Origin: JACCZX01 sp963710675
GTDB lineage: Bacteria; Pseudomonadota; Gammaproteobacteria; Burkholderiales; Burkholderiaceae_F
Direction: 5' to 3'
Assembly: GCA_963710675.1 (NCBI GenBank)
Contig: CAVQBE010000006.1
Location: forward strand, 1 to 64,000
DNA: 64,000 nt
The number at the start of each line of letters is the position of its first letter. Positions within the stretch are counted from its first letter, which is position 1. The translations under genes and the position numbers were made by a program. Below are positions 18,931-27,467 of the stretch, piece after piece. The notes under the pieces were generated by a model that was not told the DNA's origin, made no database searches, and was given only the letters and a program-made list of their open reading frames with translations.

Positions 18931-19238
18931 AGCTGCTGGCACGCGCGGACAACACGTTACAAGCCTCGATTTGGGCCGATACGTTGCGGGCAGCGGGCAT
19001 TCGCTGTGAGTTGCGCAATACGGCGTTGTCGGGTGCGCTTGGAGAAATCCCGTTCCTCGAGTGCGCGCCGCAGGTATGGATCGAGCGCGACCACGACGAA
19101 TCCCGCGCGCGAGAAATACTGCAGCAGCTTAGCCGGCCAATGCACGGACCACATTGGCGATGTAGCGAATGTGGCGAGTACTCAGAGCCGCAATTCGGGG
19201 GCTGCTGGCAGTGCGGCGCGGTGCGACCCGCACCTTAG
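18927..19238 (+). CDS. DUF2007 domain-containing protein
   Basis: A 103-residue protein: an N-terminal DUF2007 (GlnB-like fold) of about 65 residues, then a short C-terminal zinc-ribbon with two CxxC pairs, CSEC and CWQC. The role is unknown; such proteins may sense or bind partners. The ATG at 18927 overlaps the rsgA stop (ATGA), showing tight coupling, and its end overlaps the convergent CobD-like gene by 4 bp. Confidence 0.8.
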   Translation: MKLLARADNTLQASIWADTLRAAGIRCELRNTALSGALGEIPFLECAPQVWIERDHDESRAREILQQLSRPMHGPHWRCSECGEYSEPQFGGCWQCGAVRPAP

Positions 19239-20200
19239 GCGAACAGACTCGCCAAGGACAAGAGCAACAACAGCACCAACCACAACAACAGCGTGCGCCA
19301 CACCAGGCCTACCACCGCGCGCAGCGCAGGCGGCCTGGGCTCGGCCAGACCCGCACCTTCGTTGCCAACCTCGTCAAAGTAGCGCGCACTTTCAACCGCA
19401 GGCATTAGTCGCAAATTGAGTGCGCCGCTGGCTGCTGCCAGCATCAACGTGCGCGAATCGGGCGCCGGCATTCCATCCGACGGCTGCTGACGCGACACCT
19501 GACGCCAGCAATAGATTGCCCCTTCGAAGTCACCGACAACCGCGAATCCGAGCGACGTCAGCCGCGCAGGCGCCCAATCGATCCATGCAAAAGCACGTCT
19601 TGCGAAATCGCCAAAGCGGTCCGGCGGCGTTGCGGTCGGCGGCGCCCTGTTCCACGCACGCGAAACGTGCTCGGCGAGCCGATAAAAAACGGCACCGATC
19701 GGACCGGGCAGTACGACAAACCAGAAGAAGACGCCAAATACATGTCGTTGCGACAACAGCAGACCGTGTTCGATTGCCTGCCGCACTACTTCCGCCTGGT
19801 CGAGATCCGCCGCCGAATACGTCGGATCGCTTTGCCGTTTCCATGCCGTTAGTTCGTTGCGGGCCGCGATCAGATCGCCGTTGGCCAGCGCGACTTGAAT
19901 TTCTGTGCCGCGATGACTGAACTGCCGAAACCCTAACGCAAAAAAGAGCACGCAGACATTGACGGCAAGGCCAAGCAGCCAATGGATCGATACGGCGATC
20001 GAGTAGATTGCGCCGACGACGAGTGAGAGCCCGACAACCACCAGCAGCCATGCGTAGACGCCATGCTGCCAGCGACCCGCATTCAGGTTCCGCTCCGCCC
20101 AAGCCGAGATTTGCCTCACACCGCCATAAACCGGGTTCGCCGCCGGCAACGGACGCACTTGTTCAATCAGCAGCGTGATGACAAGGGATAGAAAGGACAT
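19235..20200 (-). CDS. CobD/CbiB-like membrane protein
   Basis: A 321-residue membrane protein with helices near the N terminus, around residues 48-95 and 155-180, and at the C terminus. It resembles the CobD/CbiB fold (adenosylcobinamide-phosphate synthase) in patterns such as FALGFRQFS and DLDQAEVVRQAIEHGLLLSQRHVFG. Burkholderiales carry this divergent form near rplS without other cobalamin genes, so it is more likely an AmpE-like regulator or assembly protein than a B12 enzyme. It is preceded by the 18-bp palindrome and the NUDIX gene. Confidence 0.75.
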   Translation of the reverse strand: MSFLSLVITLLIEQVRPLPAANPVYGGVRQISAWAERNLNAGRWQHGVYAWLLVVVGLSLVVGAIYSIAVSIHWLLGLAVNVCVLFFALGFRQFSHRGTEIQVALANGDLIAARNELTAWKRQSDPTYSAADLDQAEVVRQAIEHGLLLSQRHVFGVFFWFVVLPGPIGAVFYRLAEHVSRAWNRAPPTATPPDRFGDFARRAFAWIDWAPARLTSLGFAVVGDFEGAIYCWRQVSRQQPSDGMPAPDSRTLMLAAASGALNLRLMPAVESARYFDEVGNEGAGLAEPRPPALRAVVGLVWRTLLLWLVLLLLLSLASLFA

Positions 20201-20228
20201 GAGCGTTGTATTTTAAAGAGAGGCTGTT

Positions 20229-20246
20229 GCCGGCGCGCGCGCCGGC
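20229..20246. repeat. Perfect 18-bp GC palindrome between NUDIX and CobD-like genes
   Basis: GCCGGCGCGCGCGCCGGC is a perfect palindrome 13 bp after the NUDIX stop and 28 bp before the CobD-like ATG. It could form a hairpin in the leftward transcript, but no T run follows it, so a classical terminator is not supported. Confidence 0.55.
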
Positions 20247-20259
20247 TCCCCTGAGCTAA

Positions 20260-20997
20260 TCAAGTACGGAAGAACTGATACAGATTGCGCAGAATCGCGG
20301 CCGTTGCGCCCCAGATGAAGTAACGGCGACCTTCAGCGGCACGCCGCGGTGTCGCGTAAGGCATTGCATAAAACGTTCGGGCCGTATCGCCCATTTGGAA
20401 GATTCTGCGCTCGTGGTTAATCGGGTCCATCAGAAACGCCAGCGGGACCTCGAACACTTCGGACACCTCGAACGCATCGAGCACGGGTGTGAACGGCCGC
20501 TCGACCAGGCCAATCACGGGCGTGACCTTGTAGGCAGTAGCAGTCAAATATTCGGGCAACGTACCGATGACATCGACGTCCGCGGGTGGCAGGCCAATTT
20601 CCTCGTGTGCTTCGCGTAACGCTGTCGCAATCGCGTCGGCGTCGCCCTTCTCCACACGTCCACCTGGAAAACTGATCTGCCCTGCGTGATCGTGCAAGTG
20701 CGCCGTACGTTCGGTTAGCAACACACAGGCGACATCGGCGTGCACGACGATTGGGATCAGCACTGACGCGGGTCGTGGCGCCCGGTCCGGATACAGCATG
20801 CGCACATCGGTGCGCAATTCTGGTTGCCACGCAGGAGGCGCGGCGAAGCGCTGCCGGATCGCCGCCGCTCGTAGCTCGGTTGGACCAATGGCCGGACCAC
20901 GCGCTTCAACCGCGGCGAACGCCGGGTCATGCGGAACCGACTCGGGCTCGAAGACCGGCGTTGTCGTTAACGGATCGACGTCGTTAGCGGGGGTCAT
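20260..20997 (-). CDS. NUDIX hydrolase, CoA pyrophosphatase type
   Basis: A 245-residue hydrolase. The Nudix box spans residues 112-134 (GGRVEKGDADAIATALREAH followed by EEIG), with the REAHEEIG metal ligands intact. Upstream the UPF0035-type pattern LTERTAHLHDHAGQISFPGG identifies the CoA diphosphatase group (NudL-like), which cleaves CoA and acyl-CoA. The N-terminal 60 residues are a longer extension than in E. coli NudL. It follows the rplS terminator on the same strand. Confidence 0.9.
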   Translation of the reverse strand: MTPANDVDPLTTTPVFEPESVPHDPAFAAVEARGPAIGPTELRAAAIRQRFAAPPAWQPELRTDVRMLYPDRAPRPASVLIPIVVHADVACVLLTERTAHLHDHAGQISFPGGRVEKGDADAIATALREAHEEIGLPPADVDVIGTLPEYLTATAYKVTPVIGLVERPFTPVLDAFEVSEVFEVPLAFLMDPINHERRIFQMGDTARTFYAMPYATPRRAAEGRRYFIWGATAAILRNLYQFFRT

Positions 20998-21004
20998 TAC
21001 AGCG

Positions 21005-21034
21005 AAAAAGCCGCCTTGCCGGGCACGGGGCGGC
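21005..21034 (-). terminator. Rho-independent terminator of the rpsP-rplS operon
   Basis: In the leftward transcript a GCCGCC...GGCGGC hairpin (21010-21034) is followed at once by five U (plus-strand A run 21005-21009). It lies about 23 bp after the rplS stop and before the NUDIX start. Confidence 0.85.
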
Positions 21035-21056
21035 CTGTTTGACGACCGAGCGAAGG

Positions 21057-21485
21057 TCAGTCCGCCTTGGCGCGAGTCGCTTTGTCGGCAGCTGCATCAG
21101 CGGCCGTCTTGTCTGCCGCGCTCTTATGCTGCAGTTTTTCGCGAATGCGCGCAGATTTGCCCGAGCGGTCGCGTAGGTAATACAGCTTTGCGCGGCGTAC
21201 GTCGCCGCGCCGCTTGACCTCAATCGAGGCGATCGTCGGCGAATAGAGCTGGAAAGTACGCTCTACTCCTTCGCCACTCGACACTTTGCGCACGACGAAA
21301 GACGAGTTGAGTCCGCGATTCCGGCGGCCTATCACGACGCCCTCGTATGCCTGCACCCGCTTGCGTGTGCCTTCGACGACGTTCACGTTGACCACGACAG
21401 TGTCACCGGGCGCAAAGGCGGGTATTTCACGATTGGCGCTTACGCGCGCCAACTCTTCCTGTTCCAACTGCTGAATGACGTTCAC
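21057..21485 (-). CDS. rplS: 50S ribosomal protein L19
   Basis: Large-subunit protein at the interface with the small subunit. It matches L19 along residues 1-115 (EIPAFAPGDTVVVNVNVVEG, YEGVVIGRRNRGLNSSF, KRRGDVRRAKLYYLRDRSGK), followed by a lineage-type Ala/Lys/Asp-rich tail of about 25 residues. Last gene of the rpsP-rimM-trmD-rplS operon. Confidence 0.97.
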   Translation of the reverse strand: MNVIQQLEQEELARVSANREIPAFAPGDTVVVNVNVVEGTRKRVQAYEGVVIGRRNRGLNSSFVVRKVSSGEGVERTFQLYSPTIASIEVKRRGDVRRAKLYYLRDRSGKSARIREKLQHKSAADKTAADAAADKATRAKAD

Positions 21486-21551
21486 TTTATTCTCCTAAAT
21501 CCATCATGCTGCGAGTCTGTTATTTTTTTCTCGCATCAGAGGATGGCTGAT

Positions 21552-22325
21552 TCAACGATGCTCCAATTGCCTTTGATTCAACTGCTTCTCATCCAACTGC
21601 TTCTCATCAAGCGCGGTCAGTTGGCCTGCACTGCGAGCACGCTCGATCATATCGGGCCGCTGCTGCGCTGTTAACGCCAGCGCCTGGTGCCGGCGCCATT
21701 GCGCGATCTGCGCATGGTGTCCGGACAGCAGCACCGGTGGAACTGCAATGCCACGCCAACTTTCAGGCCGCGTGTAATGCTGCGCGTCAAGCAAGCCCGC
21801 TGCGAACGACTCGTCCGCTGCCGAAGCCTCTTTCAGCGCACCAGGAAGCTGCCGGACTACCGCATCGATCAACGCCATCGCTGCAATCTCGCCGCCCGAC
21901 AAGACAAAATCGCCGATCGAGATGACTTCGTCGACGCAAACGTCTATGAATCTCTGATCGATTCCTTCATAGCGGCCACAAACCAGCGCCAGCGATTCAC
22001 CCGCCTGCGCGTATTGCCGCGCGCGCGCGTCGGTTAGTCGGTCGCCATTTGGCGCAAGCGCGATTACCTTGGCACCGCCTCCGTCCTTCTTTACTGCCGC
22101 GAGCGCATCGGCCAGCGGCTGCGCCATCATCACCATGCCGGGGCCCCCACCGAACGGGCGGTCATCGATGGTTCGATGCGCATCAGCGACAAATTCCCGC
22201 GGATTCCAAGTGCGAAGCGACCACAGCCCTTCAACATGCGCGCGCTGCGTAATTCCGTGCTCGACAATTGCCGAGAACATCGACGGAAACAACGTAATCG
22301 CGTCAAACCGCATCATCAAACTCAC
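21552..22325 (-). CDS. trmD: tRNA (guanosine(37)-N1)-methyltransferase
   Basis: SPOUT methyltransferase that makes m1G37 and prevents frameshifting. The trefoil-knot motifs LVCGRYEGIDQRFID and SIGDFVLSGGEIAAM are present, with DDRPFGGGPGMVM near the N terminus. The GTG at 22325 overlaps the rimM stop (GTGA); ATGs at 22316 and 22313 are alternatives. The C terminus has a tandem (L)DEKQ repeat, 15-20 residues longer than expected. Third gene of the operon. Confidence 0.95.
   Translation of the reverse strand: MSLMMRFDAITLFPSMFSAIVEHGITQRAHVEGLWSLRTWNPREFVADAHRTIDDRPFGGGPGMVMMAQPLADALAAVKKDGGGAKVIALAPNGDRLTDARARQYAQAGESLALVCGRYEGIDQRFIDVCVDEVISIGDFVLSGGEIAAMALIDAVVRQLPGALKEASAADESFAAGLLDAQHYTRPESWRGIAVPPVLLSGHHAQIAQWRRHQALALTAQQRPDMIERARSAGQLTALDEKQLDEKQLNQRQLEHR
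21564..21608. repeat. 15-bp tandem repeat in the trmD 3' end
   Basis: Two perfect 15-bp copies (21579-21593 and 21594-21608) and one diverged copy (21564-21578) encode the pentapeptide series LDEKQ-LDEKQ-LNQRQ-L at the TrmD C terminus. Confidence 0.85.
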
Positions 22326-22843
22326 CAGTCATTTTGCCAATCGACCTTGACGGTCCTGGCATTCGGTTCTATTGCCTCTACATACTGATCGACAAGTGGA
22401 ATCAGCAGTGAGAGCCATGGCCGCCCGCCGGCGCACCCTGCTCTACTTCCAGCCACTGCGTCGCCGTTCCACTGCGAATGCCGGTGACCTTGCCAAGGTC
22501 GACGCCTTGTCGATTCAGCACACGGTATCCAACCATGTCGCCAAGGTAATGCTCGCCCTCCTGCAGAACCGGAAAATCACTTCGGGCCACTGCGATCACG
22601 CCGCCTTTCAGCGCATCGGCGTCTTCCTTGTTTTCACACCCGGCCCATTTAGCCAGTATCGACTCGGCGTGCCGCTTTACTGCCTGCAGTGTCAGCGGCT
22701 GCAGGACTCTTACCCAACAACCACCACTGCCGCACCGCTTCGAGAACGCCACCGTCTGCGGCAAAGGGTGTAATCCGAACCCAGCCCTTCAATCCATAGG
22801 CGCCTCGGATGGAACCCAGCTCGATCAGGTCTCCTGGAGCCAC
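22322..22843 (-). CDS. rimM: Ribosome maturation factor RimM, frameshifted
   Basis: 16S processing factor of about 172 residues. The N-terminal barrel reads LIELGSIRGAYGLKGWVRI; the second part reads LTLQAVKRHAESILAKWAG, then the PRC-barrel YLGDMVGYRVLN and finally LLIPLVDQYVEAIEPN ending in VDWQNDW. These lie in three frames, with breaks near 22700 (one extra base before CAGCCGCTG) and near 22415-22435 in a GC-rich run. The stop TGA (22324-22322) overlaps trmD's GTG, which supports the repaired reading. Confidence 0.9.
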
Positions 22844-22862
22844 GCCACCCCAGGCACTTTAA

Positions 22863-23150
22863 CTACGACGCGGCTTGCCCCTCGGCGGGCGCTGCGGGAG
22901 CAGTCGCAGCCGACGGATTGGCCTTGACCAGCCGCGCCACAGTTGGAGACATTCTGGCGCCAACCCCTGTCCAGTAGGACAATCGATCGGCGGCGATTCG
23001 AAACTTGGGCTCGGCTCCGGCCGCAACGGGGTTGTAAAAACCGACGCGCTCAATGAAGCGACCATCGCGCGGGTTTCGCGAATCGGTGGCAACAATGTTA
23101 AAAAACGGACGCTTCTTGGCGCCGCCGCGTGCAAGTCGAATAACGACCAT
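22863..23150 (-). CDS. rpsP: 30S ribosomal protein S16
   Basis: 95-residue S16 beginning MVVIRLARGGAKKRPFFNIV, with ERVGFYNP and the LSYWTGVGARMSPTVARL segment. An Ala-rich tail follows. First gene of the operon, 19 bp before rimM; the ATG at 23150 is fixed by homology although the frame is open further upstream. Confidence 0.97.
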   Translation of the reverse strand: MVVIRLARGGAKKRPFFNIVATDSRNPRDGRFIERVGFYNPVAAGAEPKFRIAADRLSYWTGVGARMSPTVARLVKANPSAATAPAAPAEGQAAS

Positions 23151-23213
23151 AGGAATTCCTTGGTTTGCCGGTGGCGACGCGCTAAAGCAAGGCGGTGCCG
23201 CACAAAGCCCGCG

Positions 23214-23243
23214 ATTGTATCCGGCCCGGGCAATTTCAGGCAA
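23214..23243 (-). promoter_or_regulatory. Sigma-70-type promoter of the rpsP operon
   Basis: On the minus strand, TTGCCT (23243-23238) and TACAAT (23219-23214) are 18 bp apart, 63 bp before the rpsP ATG. It is the best -10 in the divergent rpsP/TM2 spacer. Confidence 0.6.
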
Positions 23244-23278
23244 GCCGGCTGCCAGCTTCGCCCTATGATCCGCGCCCA

Positions 23279-23689
23279 ATGAATCACTTTCGACACAAAG
23301 CGCTTGCTGCCCTGATCGCGTCGCTTGCAGGGGCACTCGGGCTTAATCGGCTGTATCTTGGCCAGTCGTTCTGGTGGTTGCCGCTGGCTGTCACGCTGAT
23401 CACGCTGCCGCTGATTATCGGCGTGCAGAATTGGTACCAGACGCCAGCATTCTTTGTCTTGATGGTGCCGGTAATCGCGGGGTTCATCCAGGCGCTTTTT
23501 ATCGCGCTGATGCCGGACGAAAGCTTCGATGCGCGATTTAACGCAAACCACGCCAAGCGCAACCGCAGCGGTTGGGATGCAGTACTGGTCGCAGTGGCGA
23601 CCCTGTTTGTAGGGGCCATCGTACTGATGACGACGATCGCGCTGCTGACTCAAACGTACTTTGAATACGCGCTGAAAGTGCGCCCTTGA
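23279..23689 (+). CDS. TM2 domain-containing membrane protein
   Basis: A 136-residue protein. It opens with a charged RHKALA segment followed by the TM2 signature ASLAGALGLNRLYLGQ and three to four membrane helices (about 10-30, 38-52, 58-78, 104-125). Function unknown. The ATG at 23279 is preferred over upstream in-frame codons because homology begins there. Divergent from rpsP and tail-to-tail with the radical SAM gene. Confidence 0.75.
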   Translation: MNHFRHKALAALIASLAGALGLNRLYLGQSFWWLPLAVTLITLPLIIGVQNWYQTPAFFVLMVPVIAGFIQALFIALMPDESFDARFNANHAKRNRSGWDAVLVAVATLFVGAIVLMTTIALLTQTYFEYALKVRP

Positions 23690-24826
23690 TCAAAACAGAT
23701 CAAGCTGCGGCGTTTCGCCGCGCGGCGCTTTGAACAAGTCGTTTCGCAGCGGCTGAATTTCACGGTCGAGACCGAACTTTGCTGCGGCTTTGGCGAAGCG
23801 CTGCCGGATCAACGCGGCCCATGTGCCCTCGCCCGTCATTCGCTTTCCGAACTGCGAGTCGTAATTCTTGCCACCCCGCATCTCGCGCATCCGGTTCATC
23901 ACGCGCTCCTTCCTGTCCGGGAAGTGCGCCTCGAGCCACTGCATGAACAACGGGGCGACTTCCCAAGGGAGCCTAAGCACTGTGTAGTGCGCCTGCCACG
24001 CGCCCGCTTCGGCCGCGGCCTGCAGCACGTGCTCGATTTCCGGCTCGTTGATGAATGGGATGATCGGCGCGACATTAACGCTGACCGGAATACCTGCATC
24101 TGCCAGCGCTCGCACGGTGCGTAATCTGCGCGTAGGACTTGCAGCGCGCGGTTCCAGGATGCGCGATAGCGAATGCTCGAGTGTCGTAATGCTGATGGTT
24201 GCCGCGACGACACCGTCGGCCGCGGCAGGAGCGAGCAAATCGATGTCGCGTTCTATCAGTGAAGACTTGGTGATCAGACCGAACGGGTGTCGCGTGCGAG
24301 TCAGTATTTCAACAACGCCGCGGGTCAGCTTCAGATCGCGCTCGATCGGTTGATACGCGTCGGTGATAACGCCAAGAGCAATCACTTCGGCTTCGTAGCC
24401 GGCCGCCGCCAGCTCCCGCCGCAGAAGCTCGACGGCATTGCGTTTGGCCACCAGCTTGGTCTCAAAATCCAGACCTGGAGAAAGATTCAGGTAGCTGTGG
24501 GTAGGCCGCGCAAAACAATAGATGCATCCGTGCTCGCACCCGCGGTAGGGATTGATCGAGCGATCGAAGCCGATATCGGGCGACTCGTTGTAGGTGATCA
24601 GGCTCTTGGCGGTTTCGAGCGTCGTAGCTGTAGCAAGCGCAGGCAATGCTTCGTCGTCACATGAAAATCCCCCACCGTTGAGTCGCTCGGCCTCGGTTGC
24701 GTCTGCATCAGTCTCTCGCGCGACCGATTCGAAGCGGTGTGCAATGTTCGAGACCGCACCGCGTCCTTTGCGAACCCACGCTACGGGTACCTCAACGGGT
24801 CCCTCGGAATTTCTCTGCGGCATCAC
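23690..24826 (-). CDS. Radical SAM protein, PA0069 family (SplB-related)
   Basis: A 378-residue radical SAM enzyme. The cluster-binding motif is Cys97-x3-Cys101-x2-Cys104 in RGCEHGCIYCFARPTHSYL. Beyond the core, the family end MRGGKNYDSQFGKRMTGEG is present. It belongs to COG1533, the group of spore photoproduct lyase (a DNA repair enzyme), but the substrate of the PA0069 branch is unknown. A strong ribosome site (GGGAGAAG) precedes the ATG at 24826, and a perfect LexA box lies only 16 bp upstream of the ATG, so SOS control is very likely. Tail-to-tail with the TM2 gene. Confidence 0.92.
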   Translation of the reverse strand: MMPQRNSEGPVEVPVAWVRKGRGAVSNIAHRFESVARETDADATEAERLNGGGFSCDDEALPALATATTLETAKSLITYNESPDIGFDRSINPYRGCEHGCIYCFARPTHSYLNLSPGLDFETKLVAKRNAVELLRRELAAAGYEAEVIALGVITDAYQPIERDLKLTRGVVEILTRTRHPFGLITKSSLIERDIDLLAPAAADGVVAATISITTLEHSLSRILEPRAASPTRRLRTVRALADAGIPVSVNVAPIIPFINEPEIEHVLQAAAEAGAWQAHYTVLRLPWEVAPLFMQWLEAHFPDRKERVMNRMREMRGGKNYDSQFGKRMTGEGTWAALIRQRFAKAAAKFGLDREIQPLRNDLFKAPRGETPQLDLF

Positions 24827-24842
24827 CGGACTTCTCCCAATA

Positions 24843-24858
24843 CTGTATATTTATACAG
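24843..24858 (-). promoter_or_regulatory. LexA (SOS) box of the radical SAM gene
   Basis: CTGTATATTTATACAG fits the gammaproteobacterial-type LexA consensus CTGT-N8-ACAG exactly with an all-A/T centre. It lies between the DUF3501 stop (24887) and the radical SAM ATG (24826), placing bound repressor over the promoter. Confidence 0.85.
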
Positions 24859-24886
24859 TATCAGTAAGCCGATAGCTATCCCGCGC

Positions 24887-25510
24887 CTAGGATTTGTTGG
24901 GAGTGAAATCCTTCGCGAGCGAAGCCTGGACTTCAGGCGCGACTTCGTCCACCCGTACCGAATAGTTTGGATGATCGACGCCGAGCGCCACTGCAGAGCC
25001 TTGCTGGAAGTCGCGAATCATCGCCCGGTCGAACTCGAAGCGAAGAAAATGAACTGACGAAGTCTTTTCGTCGTTCTCGCGCGGCAGATCCTCATCCGCG
25101 ATGGCGTAGACCTTCGCAGAACCGTCCACTTCGATATAGACGCGACTCTCGACGCCCTTTAGCCGCGCTAGCTCGATCTTGCGAATCTCAGGGTCTTCGT
25201 ACTCGATCATCATCGTCGCCTTCAAGTTTGTTCCGTCGGGTATCAACGGAACGTAGGCGTCGAGTTCGTCCTGTATGCCGCGCTCGTCGAACGTCTTTTC
25301 GATGCGCAGCATTTCCTGAATCTGATAGCGAATCGTGAGCTCGTCCTCAAAGATCAACGTGACGTGCGAGCCGAGGCGCACGGTACGATTCTTCTTGTGC
25401 GCAATCACCTTGGCGCGAAACGCCTGTCGCTCGCGCGCGTAAGCCTCGAGGGTCAACAAACTATCGCGTGCGATGCGGCCCGGCATGTCTTGCCTAAAGC
25501 CCGTAGGCAA
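24887..25510 (-). CDS. DUF3501 family protein
   Basis: About 200 residues, mostly soluble. The chain starts in earnest at MPGRIARDSLLTLEAY (Met at 25486), so 25510 is the outer limit of the start. Visible family patterns are KNRTVRLGSHVTLIFEDELT and RYQIQEMLRIEKTFDE. Function unknown. DUF3501 genes regularly follow a rubrerythrin and a heterodisulfide-reductase-like Fe-S protein, exactly as here, so a shared redox role is likely. Confidence 0.8.
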   Translation of the reverse strand: MPTGFRQDMPGRIARDSLLTLEAYARERQAFRAKVIAHKKNRTVRLGSHVTLIFEDELTIRYQIQEMLRIEKTFDERGIQDELDAYVPLIPDGTNLKATMMIEYEDPEIRKIELARLKGVESRVYIEVDGSAKVYAIADEDLPRENDEKTSSVHFLRFEFDRAMIRDFQQGSAVALGVDHPNYSVRVDEVAPEVQASLAKDFTPNKS

Positions 25511-26844
25511 TTCGAATCAGCGTGATCGGATGAGCAACCACCGGCGCCTTGCCATCGAGCGCGTCTTTCGAAAATTGATCAATGCCCTGGGCGATATGGT
25601 GACCGGCAAGCTGGCAGTCGGAGCTGACATAGTCGGGCTTGACGCTCGCCATGTTCCTGAACACAGGCTTGCCAATCTTCATTGCCATTGCGTGAAACTG
25701 CTTGCGTGTTCCCCACACGCCCGAATGACCGGAGCAGCGCTCGACGGTGTTGACCGTCGTATCCGGTAGCGACTTCAACAGTTCTTCGGTTTTGCGCCCG
25801 ACGTTCTGAACGCGGGCGTGACACGGCACGTGATACGAAACTGTGCCGAGCGGCTTGCTTGAAATCCGCTTTCAACAGCCCGTCGCGCTTGCGCGCCACC
25901 CAATATTCGAAAGGGTCCCACATGGCTTCCTTGACAAGCTGAACGTCGGCATCGTCCGGAAACATCAGCGGCAGCTCCTGCTTGTACATCAGCGTGCACG
26001 ACGGCACCGCGCTCACGATTGCGTACCCGTCGCGTGCCAGCCGGGCGAGAGGCGGAATGTTGAAGTTCTTCAGGCGCTCAACCGACTCGAGGTCGCCGAT
26101 TTCCAGCTTCGGCATTCCGCAACACATTTCCTTCTCAACCACAACGTAGGGAATCTCGTTGTGATCGAGAATCGCAATCAAATCGTGTCCAATGCCCGGC
26201 TCGTTGTAATTGACATAGCAGGTCGAATAAATCGCGACCTTTCCGGGTGTCTTCGCACCGTCGCGCACGGCTGCCGAGAGGTTCGAGCGAGCGGAAGAGC
26301 GAAACTTCTTTGCCGCAAAGTCCGGGCGCCACGCGTTGCGGTCCACCCCCATTAATTTTTCCATCGCGGCGCGCGCCGGCGCGCTTTGATTTATCGCGTT
26401 TACGGTTTGCGTAACGATAGGAATTCCTGCAAAGCGGCCAACCTTATCGGTCGACGTCAAAAACTTGTCGCTGCTCGAGGCCCCATGCTTGCCGAAATGC
26501 ACAGCCTTCGCGCGCAACATCGTGTGCGGAAAGTCGACGTTCCATGGATGCGGCGGAACGTACGGACACTTGCTCATGTAGCACATGTCGCACAGGTAAC
26601 ACTGATCAACGACGTCTTTGTATTTTTCCTTCGGGACACCGTCGAGCTCACCGGTTGGACCGTTGTCGATCAGATCGAACAGCGTCGGAAACGCGCCGCA
26701 CAGGCTGACGCAACGCCGGCAGCCGTGGCAGATATCGAAGATGCGCGTGAGCTCAGCGTCGAGCGCACGCTCGTCGTTGAACTCCGGAGTTTTCCACGCA
26801 AGCGGATGCCGCGTGGGCGCAAGAAGGCTGCCTTCTTTGGTCAC
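25494..26844 (-). CDS. Heterodisulfide reductase-like (Fe-S)-binding protein, frameshifted
   Basis: About 450 residues, GlpC/HdrD-like. The N-terminal part holds two 4Fe-4S clusters, CHGCRRCVSLCGAFP and CYLCDMCYMSKCPYVP. The C-terminal part has CCG-type cysteine motifs: MCCGMPKLEIGDL, then VPCHARVQNVG and RCSGHSGVWG in the second frame. The frame breaks near 25854-25857 (one extra base in the segment DFKQ/PLGTVSYH). The GTG at 26844 (TKEGSLLAPTRHPL) is chosen because family members start there. It likely passes electrons with rubrerythrin and the DUF3501 protein on either side. Confidence 0.88.
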
Positions 26845-26900
26845 AAGGTTAGACCGCCGGTCCCTGCGGGTCCGGCAACACAAACGTCATTTGACAACCG

Positions 26901-27320
26901 TCAATCAACGATCGTGTCGAGCGTCTTCTGAAATTTGTTCGCGTGCGAGCGTTCGGCCTTGGCAAGCGTCTCGAACCAGTCAGCGATCTCTTCGAATCCC
27001 TCGTCGCGCGCCGACTTGCTCATGCCCGGGTACATGTCGGTGTACTCATGCGTTTCGCCAGCGATGGCTGCCTTCAAATTCGACTTGGTAGGGCCGATGG
27101 GAAGACCCGTCGCGGGGTCGCCAACAGCCTCGAGGTATTCGAGGTGGCCATGTGCATGGCCAGTCTCGCCCTCTGCGGTCGAGCGAAACACGGCAGCAAC
27201 ATCGTTATAACCCTCGACATCGGCCTTTGCTGCGAAGTACAAGTAGCGGCGATTCGCCTGCGATTCACCTGCAAACGCATCACGCAAATTTTGTTCGGTC
27301 TTTGAGCCTTTGAGTTGCAT
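26901..27320 (-). CDS. Rubrerythrin family protein
   Basis: A 139-residue four-helix diiron protein without the C-terminal rubredoxin domain. Iron ligands are visible in FAGESQANRRYLYFA, EGETGHAHGHLEYL, AGETHEYTDMYPG and AKAERSHANKFQ. Rubrerythrins reduce peroxide. It is first in the leftward triad with the Fe-S protein and DUF3501. The upstream 27321-27467 is unusually A/T-rich at 27405-27435 and probably holds the promoter. Confidence 0.92.
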   Translation of the reverse strand: MQLKGSKTEQNLRDAFAGESQANRRYLYFAAKADVEGYNDVAAVFRSTAEGETGHAHGHLEYLEAVGDPATGLPIGPTKSNLKAAIAGETHEYTDMYPGMSKSARDEGFEEIADWFETLAKAERSHANKFQKTLDTIVD

Positions 27321-27467
27321 ACGAATCTCCTGAATTCACTTTTACGACAACGACACGCTGCTACGCAAGATGGCGCAGCGCCGATAGCAATCTACGCGCG
27401 CACAATATTATTGAACAAATGAATTATTACTACGTAGCTCATAGCTATTCACTATGGCAGCGCCTGA

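Noticed and set aside
19235..20200. Cobalamin biosynthesis locus suggested by the CobD-like gene
   Set aside because: No other cob/cbi genes or cobalamin riboswitch nearby, and the protein is divergent from true CbiB.
20229..20246. 18-bp palindrome as a rho-independent terminator of the NUDIX gene
   Set aside because: No T run follows the hairpin in the direction of transcription.
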